Shown here: piece by piece, positions 1 to 8,994 of the stretch | Layout of the letters: every line of letters starts with the position of its first letter | How positions within the stretch are numbered: the first letter of the stretch is position 1 | Source: Candidatus Binataceae bacterium | GTDB taxonomy: Bacteria; Desulfobacterota; Binatia; Binatales; Binataceae | Direction: 5' to 3' | NCBI GenBank assembly: GCA_015478645.1 | Contig: JADMIL010000015.1 | Coordinates: 1 to 55,149 of the forward strand | Length of the DNA: 55,149 bases | Made by a program: the position numbers and the translations under genes | The notes under the pieces: model-generated | Seen by the model: the letters and a program-made list of their open reading frames with translations, nothing else | Database searches by the model: none | Told to the model about the DNA's origin: nothing

Positions 1-55
1 CGGGACCCATGCGCTGCGCTCAGGGTGACAGCAGAGCCTTGTGCAGAGGTTCCCT
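1..55. repeat. Right half of palindromic repeat at contig start
   Basis: Bases 1-55 match the right half of the complete element at 46033-46148, from just right of its central palindrome to the terminal arm CTTGTGCAGAGGTT. Two of the differences are in the arm and inner segment (gtgaca for gtggca, ttccct for tttcct). The window therefore begins inside a repeat copy, as expected for an assembly break. Bases 56-201 hold no convincing gene. Confidence 0.85.
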
Positions 56-201
56 CGCGCCTGTCGCTGGCGCAGGGGCGTGTGTTATACCAGCGCGGAA
101 TCCGCCGCTGTCCCGGGCGGGCAAAGGTCTGATGAGCGCCGCTCGCGATTGATCGTCCTGCGCGGACTATCAATCGCACAGGCGCTGGAGGATGCCGAAA
201 A

Positions 202-1332
202 ATGGATTTCAGATCGACGTTACGCCGGCTTGGCGTTGCCGCGCTGATGCTCGCGATGGTCGCGCTGCCGACGGTCGGCCGCGCGCAGCCCGAACTGCGC
301 CGGGTGGTCGCCCTGCTGATGACGCCGCCGACGATCAAGGCCGCGCCCGGCTTCACGGCGCGCCTGCTGGTCCCGCCCGGCCAACTCTACGATCCGCTGT
401 TTCCCTTCATCCACGACGGTGCCGTCTGGCTCAACGACGACGGCGGCGAGATCGGTGACAGCGGCAGCCGGATTCTCGCCGTCAGCCCGGCGGGCAAAGT
501 TTCGGTCATCGTGGGCCTGGGCAAACTCTTGCCGGTGACCGGCATCGACCTTGCCCCGCCCGGCTTCGGCAACTATGCAGGCCAACTGATCACGCTGTCG
601 CAGCCGCGCGTCGAAGCCGAGGGCGCGGTGCTCAACCACGTGATTCAGGTGGTCAATGCGCAGACCGGCAAGGCGACGGTCGCCTGCACGCTGCCGCCCG
701 CAGGTACGGTCGCCAAGGGCATTTCGGGCTTTGGCGTCGAGGCCAAGTTCGGTCCTGACGGCGGCCCCTTCGCCAAGCGCTTCTTTGCCGTGACCGCCTA
801 CAATGACGCGGTCTACGAATTCACCAGCGCGGGCGAATGCAAGCCGTTCGCCGATTTCAGCAAATATGGCGCGCCGATCGGACTCACCTTTACGCCCGAC
901 GGCGCCGCGATGCTGGTCAGTATTGCGGCTAGCCTACCGGCCTCGCCGACACCCGGCCTGGGGCTGATCATGAGCGTCTCGCCGAGTGGAACAATCGACG
1001 CCAAACCCTACGCGCGCGGCTTCACCTCGCCGGCCGGGATGGAATTTGCGCCGGCGGGCTTCGGTCCCTATGCCGGCCAGCTATTCGTCGCCGACGTGGG
1101 CGACTTTCAGATTCCGGTGCCGATGACGCAGCGGCTCAAGCCCGACGGCGTGATCTATCGCGTGACCGCCGACCGCCAATTGCATCGCGTGGCCACCGGC
1201 TTTGTCAATCCGCTGGGGCTCGCATTTGTCGGTGACGGCAAGCTCTGGGTGACCGATATCAACGGCGACTTCATCGCGGGCAAGCGTGAACTGCCCGACG
1301 GGTTTATCGTCGAGATCAAGCCGGCCGGGTGA
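202..1332 (+). CDS. Secreted beta-propeller (NHL/SMP-30-like) protein
   Basis: A 376-residue protein with an N-terminal signal peptide: Arg-rich start, hydrophobic core at about residues 12-24, likely cleavage after GRAQA-type residues near 29. The body has repeated blade-like segments with motifs such as GIDLAPPGFG, GLTFTPDG, GMEFAPAGFG and GLAFVGDGKLWVTD, the pattern of NHL, SMP-30 or sorbosone-dehydrogenase-like beta-propellers. It is probably periplasmic or extracellular. I see no haem-binding CxxCH motif and cannot name a substrate. It is monocistronic, and convergent with the serine hydrolase that follows. The fold is fairly safe; the enzymatic role is unknown. Confidence 0.75.
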   Translation: MDFRSTLRRLGVAALMLAMVALPTVGRAQPELRRVVALLMTPPTIKAAPGFTARLLVPPGQLYDPLFPFIHDGAVWLNDDGGEIGDSGSRILAVSPAGKVSVIVGLGKLLPVTGIDLAPPGFGNYAGQLITLSQPRVEAEGAVLNHVIQVVNAQTGKATVACTLPPAGTVAKGISGFGVEAKFGPDGGPFAKRFFAVTAYNDAVYEFTSAGECKPFADFSKYGAPIGLTFTPDGAAMLVSIAASLPASPTPGLGLIMSVSPSGTIDAKPYARGFTSPAGMEFAPAGFGPYAGQLFVADVGDFQIPVPMTQRLKPDGVIYRVTADRQLHRVATGFVNPLGLAFVGDGKLWVTDINGDFIAGKRELPDGFIVEIKPAG

Positions 1333-1338
1333 CCGCGC

Positions 1339-1373
1339 GGCGCCTGCGAGGCGGTTTCAGCCGCCCGGCGCCC
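1339..1373. terminator. Hairpin between convergent genes
   Basis: GGCGCC, then GGCGG-tttcag-CCGCC, then GGCGCC can fold into one interrupted GC-rich hairpin in the 49-base gap between two convergent stop codons. There is no T-tract, so intrinsic termination is uncertain. It could serve both strands. Confidence 0.35.
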
Positions 1374-1381
1374 TTAGCCGC

Positions 1382-2578
1382 TCAGAGGCACGCGGCGGCG
1401 ATGCTCGACAGCGCGACGCTGCGGCGGCCTTCGCGCAGATCGTTGCGGTCGAAACCGTTGGTCAGGTAGCCGAACGAGATCCCGGTCGCCGGATCGGCCC
1501 ACGCGCTCTGCCCGCCGAAGCCCGGATGGCCAAAGGCGTCGGGCGAGTTGGTCTTGCCGAAGCCGCGCAGATTGGCCTTGCCGTCGCCGCCGGCAATCAC
1601 GATGCCCAAGGCGCGATTCGCGGGCATCCCGCGCGCCGGATCGATCAAGCTGCCGCTGCGGATGCGCCGTGCCTCGTGCAACATCGCGGGCTGCCAGACC
1701 TGGCGCCCGTCCCAGGATTTTCCGTCGTGCAGCAGCGCCTGGTAGAACAGCGCAAGGTCGCCCGCCGTCGTGATACATCCGCCGGCCGGAAATGAGCATT
1801 CGCGCGTTTCCGGTTCGTTGAACTCCAGGATCATCGACTCGTCGATCGACGCCATCGCGGCGCGCGGCGGCGTCACGCCGATCTTCTTGTAGTCTTCGTC
1901 CTTGGCCGGCTCGCCCACCCAGGTCAAATCCGCGATGCGCCCCTGGATCGTGCGCGGGACGCCGACGCGCAAGTCCGGCAGACCCAGCGGCTCGGCGATC
2001 CGCGTGCGGATGAACTCGCCCAACTCCATGCCGCTGAGGCGTTCGATCGCCTCGGCGATCGGCCAGTAGTTGGCATGGACATGGTAGGCGAATTGCTCGC
2101 CCGGCGGATGGATCGGCCGCCATTGCGCGTAGCGCTCGAGGCGCCGCGCATGGTCGCCCCATTCGCGCGGCCGGCCGGGCGCCTGCGGAATACCCGCCGT
2201 ATGGATCAGCAACTGCTCGACGGTCGTACGCTCTTTGCCGTTGGTGCCGTACTCGGGAACGTACTTGACGATCGGATCGGCCGGGCTGATTTTGCCCTCC
2301 TGCATCAGCAGCCACAGCGCGGCGGAGGTGATCGCCTTGGTCGCCGACATCGCGACGAAAATCGTCTCGTCGGTGGCCGGCCGATCGCTGCCGCCCTGCG
2401 TCGCATGCCCAAACGTGCGCATCGCGGCGATCTTGCCGTTGCGCGCGATTGCGAACTGGCAGGCCGGCAGCAGCCCTTCCTTGATCTCGCGCTCGGCGCG
2501 GTCGAACAGCGCCTGCACCTTATCCGGATTGAGGCCCACCTCGGCGGGACTGTCGGCAAAGAAATGGGGTGCGGGCAT
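1382..2578 (-). CDS. Serine hydrolase, beta-lactamase/esterase (class C-like) family
   Basis: A 398-residue cytoplasmic-looking protein of the beta-lactamase-related family (EstB, class C and DD-peptidase relatives). The nucleophile motif SxxK is Ser78-Ala-Thr-Lys81. A Tyr sits where the YxN motif normally falls (PGEQFAYHV), but the Asn position is Val. A C-terminal HPG triad (GHPGFGG) replaces KTG, as in many esterase members. No signal peptide is seen, which fits an esterase or amidase better than a secreted beta-lactamase. An AGGAG ribosome site lies 7 bases before the ATG. The substrate cannot be read from sequence. Confidence 0.85.
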   Translation of the reverse strand: MPAPHFFADSPAEVGLNPDKVQALFDRAEREIKEGLLPACQFAIARNGKIAAMRTFGHATQGGSDRPATDETIFVAMSATKAITSAALWLLMQEGKISPADPIVKYVPEYGTNGKERTTVEQLLIHTAGIPQAPGRPREWGDHARRLERYAQWRPIHPPGEQFAYHVHANYWPIAEAIERLSGMELGEFIRTRIAEPLGLPDLRVGVPRTIQGRIADLTWVGEPAKDEDYKKIGVTPPRAAMASIDESMILEFNEPETRECSFPAGGCITTAGDLALFYQALLHDGKSWDGRQVWQPAMLHEARRIRSGSLIDPARGMPANRALGIVIAGGDGKANLRGFGKTNSPDAFGHPGFGGQSAWADPATGISFGYLTNGFDRNDLREGRRSVALSSIAAACL

Positions 2579-2690
2579 ATTCGATCTCCTTGAGCGGCGC
2601 GTGCGGCGATTATTTTGGGGCGCGACCGATGCGTATCGCCGACCCTAATGAAAAACAAACGCCGCGCGAAAAGTCGAGCGGCGCGATCGG

Positions 2691-3773
2691 CTACTCGCCG
2701 AGCCGGCGGACCGCCGGCATCACTTTGGTGGCGAACCGTTCCATCGTGGCGAGCACGTCGCGATGCGCGATCTGGCCGCCCGGATTGAACCAGCAGACGA
2801 TCTGGTTGATCCCGGAGCCGCGATGGATCTCTTCGATCCGCGCGATACATTCGGCCGGCGGCCCAAAGATGCCCATAGTCTCGGCGACCGCCGGCCAAGT
2901 CATCGCGGCGACCCGATCGCGCACCTGCTTGAGATAGTTGTACGAGCCCTCGTACTGCGTGCGATCGCCCAGGCGCGCCTGCTCGCCGATGGTCTTGAAG
3001 TAATGCATCATCGACGGCTCATACTCGGCGCGGCTATGCGCCAGCGTGTCGGCGGTGTGCATGAAGAACAGCGCGGCGACGTCACCCGGCGCGCCGGCGC
3101 GGCCCGCGGCCTCGCGATGGCCGCCGCGCTCGAGCGCCGCGCGATAGCCGCGCACGTGGTCATAAAATCCCGGCAGTGGATTGATCGGCGACGCGACCAG
3201 CACGTCGTAGCCGTTGAGCCCGGCGAACTCCGCCGTCTCCGGACTGTTGGCGGCCAGGCGAATCGGCGGATGTGGCCGTTGCAGCGGCCGCGGCACCACC
3301 GTGGTCTCGGGTATCTGGAAAAATTTTCCGTGATGCGCAAAAGCCTCGCCCGTCCAGGCCTTGCGGATCACCTCGAGCGTCTCCTCGAAGCGCTCGCGGC
3401 TCTCCTCGCGCGAGACGTTGTAGCCCTGGAAGTGCACCGCGATCGTGCCGCGTCCGACGCCCAGGTCGAGCCGCCCGCCGCTTAGGATATCGACCGTCGC
3501 GGCCTCGCCCGCGAGTTTGAGCGGATGATGGAACGGCAGCAGCGCGACGCCCGTGCCGAAACGGATCCGCCGGGTGCGCTGCGCGGCGGCGGTCGCCACG
3601 ATGAGCGGCGCCGGCATGATCGAGAAGGGGCGAAAGAAATGCAGTTCGGCCAGCCACGCGGTGTCGAAGCCGAGCTTGTCGCCGTGGATAATCTGCTCGA
3701 CGGTTTCGCCATAGCGGGCGGCTTCGGATTGATCCGGGGCGCAAGGGAGTTGGTAGAAAAGGCCGAATTTCAC
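2691..3773 (-). CDS. Luciferase-like (LLM class) flavin- or F420-dependent oxidoreductase
   Basis: About 360 residues of the bacterial-luciferase-like TIM-barrel family. The N-terminus KFGLFYQLP, the AELHFF and FGTGVALLPFHHPLKLAGE segments, GRLDLGVGRG and the PRPLQRPHPPIRLAA stretch are all typical. The frame opens further upstream, but a GTG at 3773 preceded by AGGAGA (spacing about 6) gives the expected family N-terminus, so that start is chosen. Such enzymes use FMNH2 or reduced F420, and cofC elsewhere in this window makes F420 possible. The substrate is unknown. It lies 112 bases upstream of the co-oriented serine hydrolase and might be co-transcribed with it. Confidence 0.87.
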   Translation of the reverse strand: MKFGLFYQLPCAPDQSEAARYGETVEQIIHGDKLGFDTAWLAELHFFRPFSIMPAPLIVATAAAQRTRRIRFGTGVALLPFHHPLKLAGEAATVDILSGGRLDLGVGRGTIAVHFQGYNVSREESRERFEETLEVIRKAWTGEAFAHHGKFFQIPETTVVPRPLQRPHPPIRLAANSPETAEFAGLNGYDVLVASPINPLPGFYDHVRGYRAALERGGHREAAGRAGAPGDVAALFFMHTADTLAHSRAEYEPSMMHYFKTIGEQARLGDRTQYEGSYNYLKQVRDRVAAMTWPAVAETMGIFGPPAECIARIEEIHRGSGINQIVCWFNPGGQIAHRDVLATMERFATKVMPAVRRLGE

Positions 3774-3874
3774 GCGATTTCTCCTGATGCGCGACGCCTG
3801 CCGCGGACCGCGCAATGCCCTGCGATGCTTACCGCATCGCGGACGCCCTTGCCAAGCGCGATCGCGCGCGCCGC

Positions 3875-4540
3875 TTAAGGCGTGGGCGTCGGTGCCGCCG
3901 TCGAATCGCCCACTACCGTGCCCGCGATGTGGAACTTGAGATCGACCTCCTTGCCCGCGGCGAGCGCGCCGAACATCGCGCGCGGCGGCGTGATGCCGTA
4001 ATCCGTGTAATCGAACGTCACTTCGCCGTTCGCGCTGAAATCGTGGTCGGGGCTGAGCGTTACCTCGACCGGCACGCGGATTTCGCGCGTCGTGCCGTGC
4101 AGTTGGAGATTGCCGACCACGGTCGCCGAGCCGATCGCGCCGGGCGCTTCCATCTTGAGGTCTTCGATACGCGTGCTGACGAACCGGATCATCGAATAAG
4201 TCCGCGTCTCGAGCGCGTCGCGCAGGACCACGTCGTCGCGATGATTGCTGTCGGAATGATAGGTCGTGGGATTGATGACGATCTCGACATGGCCGGTGCC
4301 CGCCGGATCGGCCGGGTCGCCGATGATTTCTCCGTTGAGGATCTGAAATGTCCCGTCGACCGAACCGTTGATGCGGCTGATGGGTTCGTCGACTGTCGCG
4401 GTGATCGACGAGTTCTCGGTGTCCACCGTGAAATGCAGCACCTCGGCCCGCGCGATCGCGCGCGATGCGGCGAGCATGCAGAGGCCGGCGATAAAAACGA
4501 CGATCGGGTGAGGGCGAGGAGTAGGGCTGCGGCTGAGCAT
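3875..4540 (-). CDS. YceI family periplasmic protein
   Basis: A 221-residue protein with a signal peptide (hydrophobic core at about residues 13-27, cleavage near ARAE). The body reads as a YceI lipocalin-like barrel: FTVDTENSSITATVDEP, a central SDSNHRDDVVLRD segment where YceI proteins carry a conserved asymmetric loop, then NLQLHGTTREIRVPVEV and FDYTDYGITPP. Family members bind polyisoprenoid lipids in the periplasm; the ligand here is inferred only. The C-terminus ends in a short Thr-Pro tail. No strong ribosome site is seen before the ATG, so the start is moderately certain. Confidence 0.85.
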   Translation of the reverse strand: MLSRSPTPRPHPIVVFIAGLCMLAASRAIARAEVLHFTVDTENSSITATVDEPISRINGSVDGTFQILNGEIIGDPADPAGTGHVEIVINPTTYHSDSNHRDDVVLRDALETRTYSMIRFVSTRIEDLKMEAPGAIGSATVVGNLQLHGTTREIRVPVEVTLSPDHDFSANGEVTFDYTDYGITPPRAMFGALAAGKEVDLKFHIAGTVVGDSTAAPTPTP

Positions 4541-4616
4541 CCGTTGGGTCTAGGCGAATCCGCCGCGCATGACAATCATTGAGGCGGCGATCCGACGCCG
4601 CGCGCGGCGCGCGGCG

Positions 4617-5000
4617 TTAACGGTAGCTCACCAGCTCGAGCAGATTGCCGTCGGGATCGAGAAAGTAAACGCAATCGTGGTCGCCCCAATCGATCGGGCT
4701 CGCGCTTTCGACGCCCGCCTCGGCCAGCCGCGCGCGTGCCGTGGCGAAGTCGGCGCGGCTCACGCGGAAGGCATGATGACCATGGCCGAGCGGCCGCCCG
4801 ATGCGCGCGCGGCGCTGCTCGGGCGTCGGCGCGGGACGCTCAACCTGGAAGAGCGCGAGGTTCTGATCGCCGCATTGCAGAATCGTCTGATCGCCGAGAT
4901 GGGCGACCACCGCGAGTCCGAGCACCTCGGTATAGAAGCGCTCGGCGCGGGCGAGTTCGCCAACTTCGAGACCAAAATGATCGAGCCGCTCAAGTTTCAT
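4617..5000 (-). CDS. VOC (glyoxalase/bleomycin resistance) domain protein
   Basis: A 127-residue single vicinal-oxygen-chelate protein. It starts LERLDHFGLEVGELARAERF with the first metal-ligand-like His, has GHGHHAFRVS in the middle and ends YFLDPDGNLLELVSY with the usual C-terminal Glu. GGAG lies 8 bases before the ATG. Such proteins include glyoxalases, fosfomycin resistance enzymes and dioxygenases; none can be singled out. It sits between yceI and rlmI on the same strand, with gaps of 76 and 53 bases. Confidence 0.85.
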   Translation of the reverse strand: MKLERLDHFGLEVGELARAERFYTEVLGLAVVAHLGDQTILQCGDQNLALFQVERPAPTPEQRRARIGRPLGHGHHAFRVSRADFATARARLAEAGVESASPIDWGDHDCVYFLDPDGNLLELVSYR

Positions 5001-5053
5001 CCGCGTCGCTCCAGCTTAATTTACCGATCGCCGCATGCGTTGGGCGCCGCCGC

Positions 5054-6259
5054 TCAGCCGAGATCGGCCAATAACACGCCGGTCAGGTATTCGCCCTCGG
5101 CATGGCCGAGCAGCACCGGATGGTCGGGGCCGGGACCGAGCCGCCCAATCGTGCGCAGTTTGCGCCCGGCCTTGATCTGCGCGATGCGCACGGCGCGCAT
5201 GAAATCTTCGCCGCCGAAATGGCTCGAGCAACTAAACGTCATCAGGCTGCCGCCGGGCGCCAGCGCGCGCATCGCCAGCGCATTGAGATCGATATACAGG
5301 CGCCCCGCGTTGACGGCGTCCTTGAGGCTGCGCGCCAGCGGCGGCGGATCGAGCACGATCAGGTCGAAGCGCTCGCCGGCCGGGCGCTCGGTGGCTGCCG
5401 CGGCGAGATAGCGGACGGCGTCGCCGTGGACCAACTCGGCGCGATCGGCCGGGTAGCCGTTCAAGGCGAGATTGCGCCGTGCGGCGGCGATCGCCCGCTC
5501 CGACGAATCGACGCCGACGACCTGGCGCGCGCCGCCCGCAATCGCCGCCAGCGCGAAGCCCCCGGTGTAGCAATACGCGTCGAGCATTCGCGCCCCGCGC
5601 GCGATTTCGCGGATCGTCGCGCGATTGCCGCGCTGGTCGAGAAAGCCGCCGGTCTTCTGTCCGTGCTCCAGATCGACCGCGAGCCGGATGCCGTCCTCCA
5701 CCACCTGCGCCACGGCGATCGGTTCGCCGGCGAGTACGCCCGTGCGATCGTCGAGCCCCTCCTGCCGGCGCACGGCGCCCTGGCTGCGCTCGAGGATGGT
5801 GCGTGGCGTGATCTGATCGCCGAGTGCCGCGACCAGTTCGCCGCGCATCCGATCGGCGCCCGCGGTCAGTAGCTGGACGACCACCGCGTCGCCATAGCGA
5901 TCGATGATCACGCCCGAGAGGCCGTCACCGTCGCCGTTCAGCAGCCGGTAGCAATTGGTCTCGCCGGTGACCACGCGATTGCGCAACTCGAGCGCGCGCG
6001 CGAGGCGCCGGTGGATCAGATCGCCGGGCTCGATCGCCGTGTCGAAGGCGAGCATACGCAGCGCAATCGTGGTCGCCGGATTGTAGTGGGCGAGGCCGAT
6101 CGCGAGGCCCGTGCTGTCGTCGACCTCGACCAGGTCGCCGGCCCGCATCGCGGACGGTTCGAGCCGCGCGATCGCCTGCGAAAAAATCCACGGATTGCCG
6201 CCGCGCACCGGTCCGTCACGACCCGCCTTGAGTACCGCGCGCCCGTCGATCTTCATCAT
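5054..6259 (-). CDS. rlmI: Class I SAM-dependent 23S rRNA methyltransferase, RlmI-like
   Basis: A 401-residue protein of the RlmI/RlmK family, which methylates cytosine C5 in 23S rRNA. The N-terminal PUA domain (about 1-75) carries GGNPWIFSQAI. A central RlmI-like segment contains RLLNGDGDGLSGVIIDRYGD. The Rossmann methyltransferase domain holds DAYCYTGGFALAA, VVGVDSSERAI and the catalytic-loop region DLIVLDPPPLARS, followed by FSCSSHF with the Cys expected of m5C enzymes. Length matches E. coli RlmI (396). The frame also opens with GTG at 6265, but GGAG is better spaced for the ATG at 6259. The exact target base is inferred from homology. Confidence 0.85.
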   Translation of the reverse strand: MMKIDGRAVLKAGRDGPVRGGNPWIFSQAIARLEPSAMRAGDLVEVDDSTGLAIGLAHYNPATTIALRMLAFDTAIEPGDLIHRRLARALELRNRVVTGETNCYRLLNGDGDGLSGVIIDRYGDAVVVQLLTAGADRMRGELVAALGDQITPRTILERSQGAVRRQEGLDDRTGVLAGEPIAVAQVVEDGIRLAVDLEHGQKTGGFLDQRGNRATIREIARGARMLDAYCYTGGFALAAIAGGARQVVGVDSSERAIAAARRNLALNGYPADRAELVHGDAVRYLAAAATERPAGERFDLIVLDPPPLARSLKDAVNAGRLYIDLNALAMRALAPGGSLMTFSCSSHFGGEDFMRAVRIAQIKAGRKLRTIGRLGPGPDHPVLLGHAEGEYLTGVLLADLG

Positions 6260-6353
6260 GCGCACGCTCCGATCGCCGCCGGCGTAGCGATGCGCCGGCC
6301 GCTTCCGGCCGCGCGCGGCTCGCCGACGCTTCCGCGCCGCGCCGCGGCAATCG

Positions 6354-6887
6354 CTACGACCATGCGGATTCGTCCGGGCGCGCGTACTCGCCGCTGCGGC
6401 CGCCGCTCTTGCGCACCAGCCGGATCGCCTCGATGGTCATCGCGCGGTCGATCGCCTTGGCCATATCGTAGATGGTCAGGGCGGCCACGCTCGCCGCGAT
6501 CAGCGCCTCCATCTCGACGCCGGTGCGCGCGCTGGTCACGGCGCGGGCCTGCACGTGCAGCGTGGCTTCGGCCGGCGCTGGGCGAAATTCGACCTCGACC
6601 AGTTCGAGCGGAAGCTGATGGCACAGCGGGATAAGTTCGTGGGTGCGCTTGGCCGCCATGATCCCGGCCAGACGCGCGGTGGCGATCGCTTCACCCTTCT
6701 TCAAGCTGCCGTCGGTAATCGCCGCAAGCGTTGCCGGCGCCATCCGGATCGCCCCGCGTGCGATCGCCTCGCGCCGGGTGATCGGCTTGGCGCCGACGTC
6801 GACCATTCGCACGCGCCCGTGCGCGTCGAGATGGGTCAATCGAGCGCCGTGCTGTGCCGCCTTTGCGCTTCGTTTCTTGCCTGTCAT
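6354..6887 (-). CDS. moaC: Cyclic pyranopterin monophosphate synthase
   Basis: A 177-residue MoaC, which rearranges the GTP-derived intermediate to cPMP in molybdenum cofactor synthesis. Visible family motifs are [56 protein letters not shown] and [11 protein letters not shown]. The usual HPL after the Cys is HQL here. The ATG at 6887 gives the standard N-terminus; upstream codons in frame show no family similarity. Other moa genes are absent from the window. It is divergent from trxB, across a 152-base gap containing a tandem 12-bp repeat. Confidence 0.93.
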   Translation of the reverse strand: MTGKKRSAKAAQHGARLTHLDAHGRVRMVDVGAKPITRREAIARGAIRMAPATLAAITDGSLKKGEAIATARLAGIMAAKRTHELIPLCHQLPLELVEVEFRPAPAEATLHVQARAVTSARTGVEMEALIAASVAALTIYDMAKAIDRAMTIEAIRLVRKSGGRSGEYARPDESAWS

Positions 6888-6888
6888 T

Positions 6889-6912
6889 GATGATAATGCC
6901 GATGATAATGCC
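6889..6912. repeat. Exact 12-bp tandem duplication in the moaC leader
   Basis: GATGATAATGCC occurs twice head to tail, immediately upstream of the moaC start codon (as GGCATTATCATC on the coding strand). It replaces a recognisable ribosome site, so it may be a regulatory element or a slippage product. Confidence 0.6.
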
Positions 6913-6974
6913 GCAATCTGATCGTATTCGGGGCCGTCAGAATGTCGTGGGCCAGAGCTTATGCCGCGCTGCCC

Positions 6975-7000
6975 GAGGTGTAAAATAGGGCAGCGCTTAA
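6975..7000 (+). promoter_or_regulatory. Possible trxB -10 region
   Basis: TAAAAT at 6981-6986, preceded by TG, lies about 55 bases before the trxB start in an otherwise GC-rich gap. No convincing -35 box is seen, so this is a weak call based on composition and position. Confidence 0.3.
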
Positions 7001-7039
7001 TCCAATTCATCGCGGCCGCATCCGCCGCGCAAAGGTCTT

Positions 7040-7990
7040 ATGCCAGACGCATCCCATGCCATCGTCAACCGCCTCGTAATTCTCGGCTCCGGCCCGGCCG
7101 GCCTGACCGCCGCGCTCTACTCGGCGCGCGCCAATTTGGCGCCGTTCCTGATCGAGGGTCTGGTGCCCGGCGGCCAGCTAACGATCACGACCGAAGTCGA
7201 AAACTATCCGGGCTTCGAGCACGGTATCCAGGGGCCCGAGATGATGGACGTGTTCCGGCGCCAGGCCGAACGCTTCGGCACGCGCATTGTTACCGGCGAC
7301 GTCTCCGCGTGCGATCTCAGCCGTCATCCGTTTGCGCTCACGGTCGACGGCGCGACGATCATGGCCGAGGCGCTGATCATCGCCACCGGCGCGTCGGCCA
7401 AGCTGCTCGGCATCGAATCGGAAAAGCGCATGATGGGCTACGGCGTCAGCGCCTGCGCGACCTGCGACGGCGCCTTCTTCAAAAACAAGGAAGCGGTGGT
7501 GGTGGGCGGCGGCGACACCGCGATGGAGGAGGCGATTTTCCTCACCCGGTTTTGCAGCAAGGTGACCGTCGTGCATCGGCGCGACGCGCTGCGCGCGTCG
7601 ATGATCATGCAGGATCGCGCAAAGAAAAATCCCAAAATCGCGTTCATCTGGAACTCCGCGATCGAGGAGATTTTCGGCGATCCCAAGGCCGGCGTCAGCG
7701 GCGTGCGGCTCAAGAACGTCGCCACCGGCGCGGCCTCGGATTTCCGCACCGACGCGGTCTTCATGGCGATCGGCCATCAGCCCAACACGGCGATTTTTCA
7801 GGGCCAGCTCGACATGGATGAAACCGGCTACCTGAAGGTCCGGCCGGGCTCGACCTACACCAATATCGCAGGCGTGTTCGCGGCGGGCGATGTCGCCGAC
7901 AAGGTCTACCGCCAGGCGATCACGGCGGCGGGCACCGGCTGCATGGCGGCGCTCGACGCCGAACGCTGGCTCGAAGCGCGCCACGGATGA
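7040..7990 (+). CDS. trxB: Thioredoxin-disulfide reductase
   Basis: A 316-residue low-molecular-weight flavoprotein that passes electrons from NADPH to thioredoxin. FAD-binding GSGPAG is at residues 16-21, the redox-active CATC pair is Cys139/Cys142 in [12 protein letters not shown], the NADPH site is GGGDTAMEE at about 155, and the C-terminal FAD motif is [15 protein letters not shown] lies just before the ATG. Length and motif order match classical TrxB (about 315-320 residues). No thioredoxin gene is next to it. Confidence 0.96.
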   Translation: MPDASHAIVNRLVILGSGPAGLTAALYSARANLAPFLIEGLVPGGQLTITTEVENYPGFEHGIQGPEMMDVFRRQAERFGTRIVTGDVSACDLSRHPFALTVDGATIMAEALIIATGASAKLLGIESEKRMMGYGVSACATCDGAFFKNKEAVVVGGGDTAMEEAIFLTRFCSKVTVVHRRDALRASMIMQDRAKKNPKIAFIWNSAIEEIFGDPKAGVSGVRLKNVATGAASDFRTDAVFMAIGHQPNTAIFQGQLDMDETGYLKVRPGSTYTNIAGVFAAGDVADKVYRQAITAAGTGCMAALDAERWLEARHG

Positions 7991-8168
7991 CGAGCGCGCG
8001 CGGCACCGATGCCGGCGCAATCGCAATCGTCACGAATCGCGCGACGCGGATCGCGGCGCGTGACCGGATCGTCGAGAATGCAGCGGCCTGCGCCGCATCG
8101 GGCGATGCGCGCTGCGATCGATGATTTTGCGCTTTGATTCCGCATTCGTATCCTGCGAGAGTTTGGCC

Positions 8169-8951
8169 ATGCCGCCGAATGAAACCGCCGAGTCCGCCGC
8201 CGCGCCGCACAAGGCGACCGGATCCCTGAAGGCCGCCACCGGCTCACTCGGCCCCGACGGCGCGCAACCGGCGCCACGGCTGGCCGCCACACCCGCGCCG
8301 CGCGACCTCTCGCTACGCATCGGCGAGCTGATCATATTTCTTGCCGCAATCCTCGGCGCGATGGCGGTTGGACTAGGCCTGAGCGACTATCTGGCCGCCC
8401 AGCCTTACGTCAGCGTATATCTGATCGCCTACGCGGCGTTTCGCATCGCCGATCTGCTGGTGCGCGAGGACGCGACGCTCGAGGCGGATCGCCCGCACCT
8501 CGCGCGGCGCATCATGGCCGCGCTGCCGGTGCTCGCGCTGTTCGCCGCGGCGCCCTTCGAGCGGACCTATCTCTATGGCGGCAGTGCGCCGAGATGGCTC
8601 TCCGCATTGGGCCTGCTGATCGAACTGATGGGGCTGTGGCTGGCGCTGGGCGCGCGTATCCAGCTCGGCTATTTCTCGACGGCCGCAAGTGACGAGGCCT
8701 CGCGTCCGATCGTCCGCAGCGGCCTCTATCGCCATATTCGGCATCCGATTTACGCTGGCGAGTTCCTGGTGCTGTTCGCTTGGCCGTTCGAGTACGCCGC
8801 GCCGCTGACCGCGATCGTGATGGTCGTGATCGGCATTTTTGTGCTGCGCCGGCGCATCGGCGAGGAAGAGGCCGCCCTGCTCGCCAGCTATGGGGACGAG
8901 TACGCCGACTATATGCGCACGACCGATGGCGTGATTCCCAACGTATGGTGA
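8169..8951 (+). CDS. Isoprenylcysteine carboxyl methyltransferase-like membrane protein
   Basis: About 260 residues with a Pro/Ala-rich N-terminus (roughly 1-55) and then five or six membrane segments. The C-terminal part carries the ICMT/PEMT hallmark: RSGLYRHIRHPIYAGEFL, later RRIGEEEAALLASYGDEYADY, the SAM- and substrate-binding core of this family. In bacteria such proteins methylate small lipophilic or unknown acceptors. An in-frame ATG at 8121 would add 16 residues; the one at 8169 has a weak GAGAG upstream and is preferred. Downstream lies the HlyD-type adaptor, 43 bases away, possibly in one transcript. Confidence 0.8.
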   Translation: MPPNETAESAAAPHKATGSLKAATGSLGPDGAQPAPRLAATPAPRDLSLRIGELIIFLAAILGAMAVGLGLSDYLAAQPYVSVYLIAYAAFRIADLLVREDATLEADRPHLARRIMAALPVLALFAAAPFERTYLYGGSAPRWLSALGLLIELMGLWLALGARIQLGYFSTAASDEASRPIVRSGLYRHIRHPIYAGEFLVLFAWPFEYAAPLTAIVMVVIGIFVLRRRIGEEEAALLASYGDEYADYMRTTDGVIPNVW

Positions 8952-8994
8952 TTGCGGACCGCGCCGCGCGCCCCGCCGCCGGAGCCGGCGCGCG

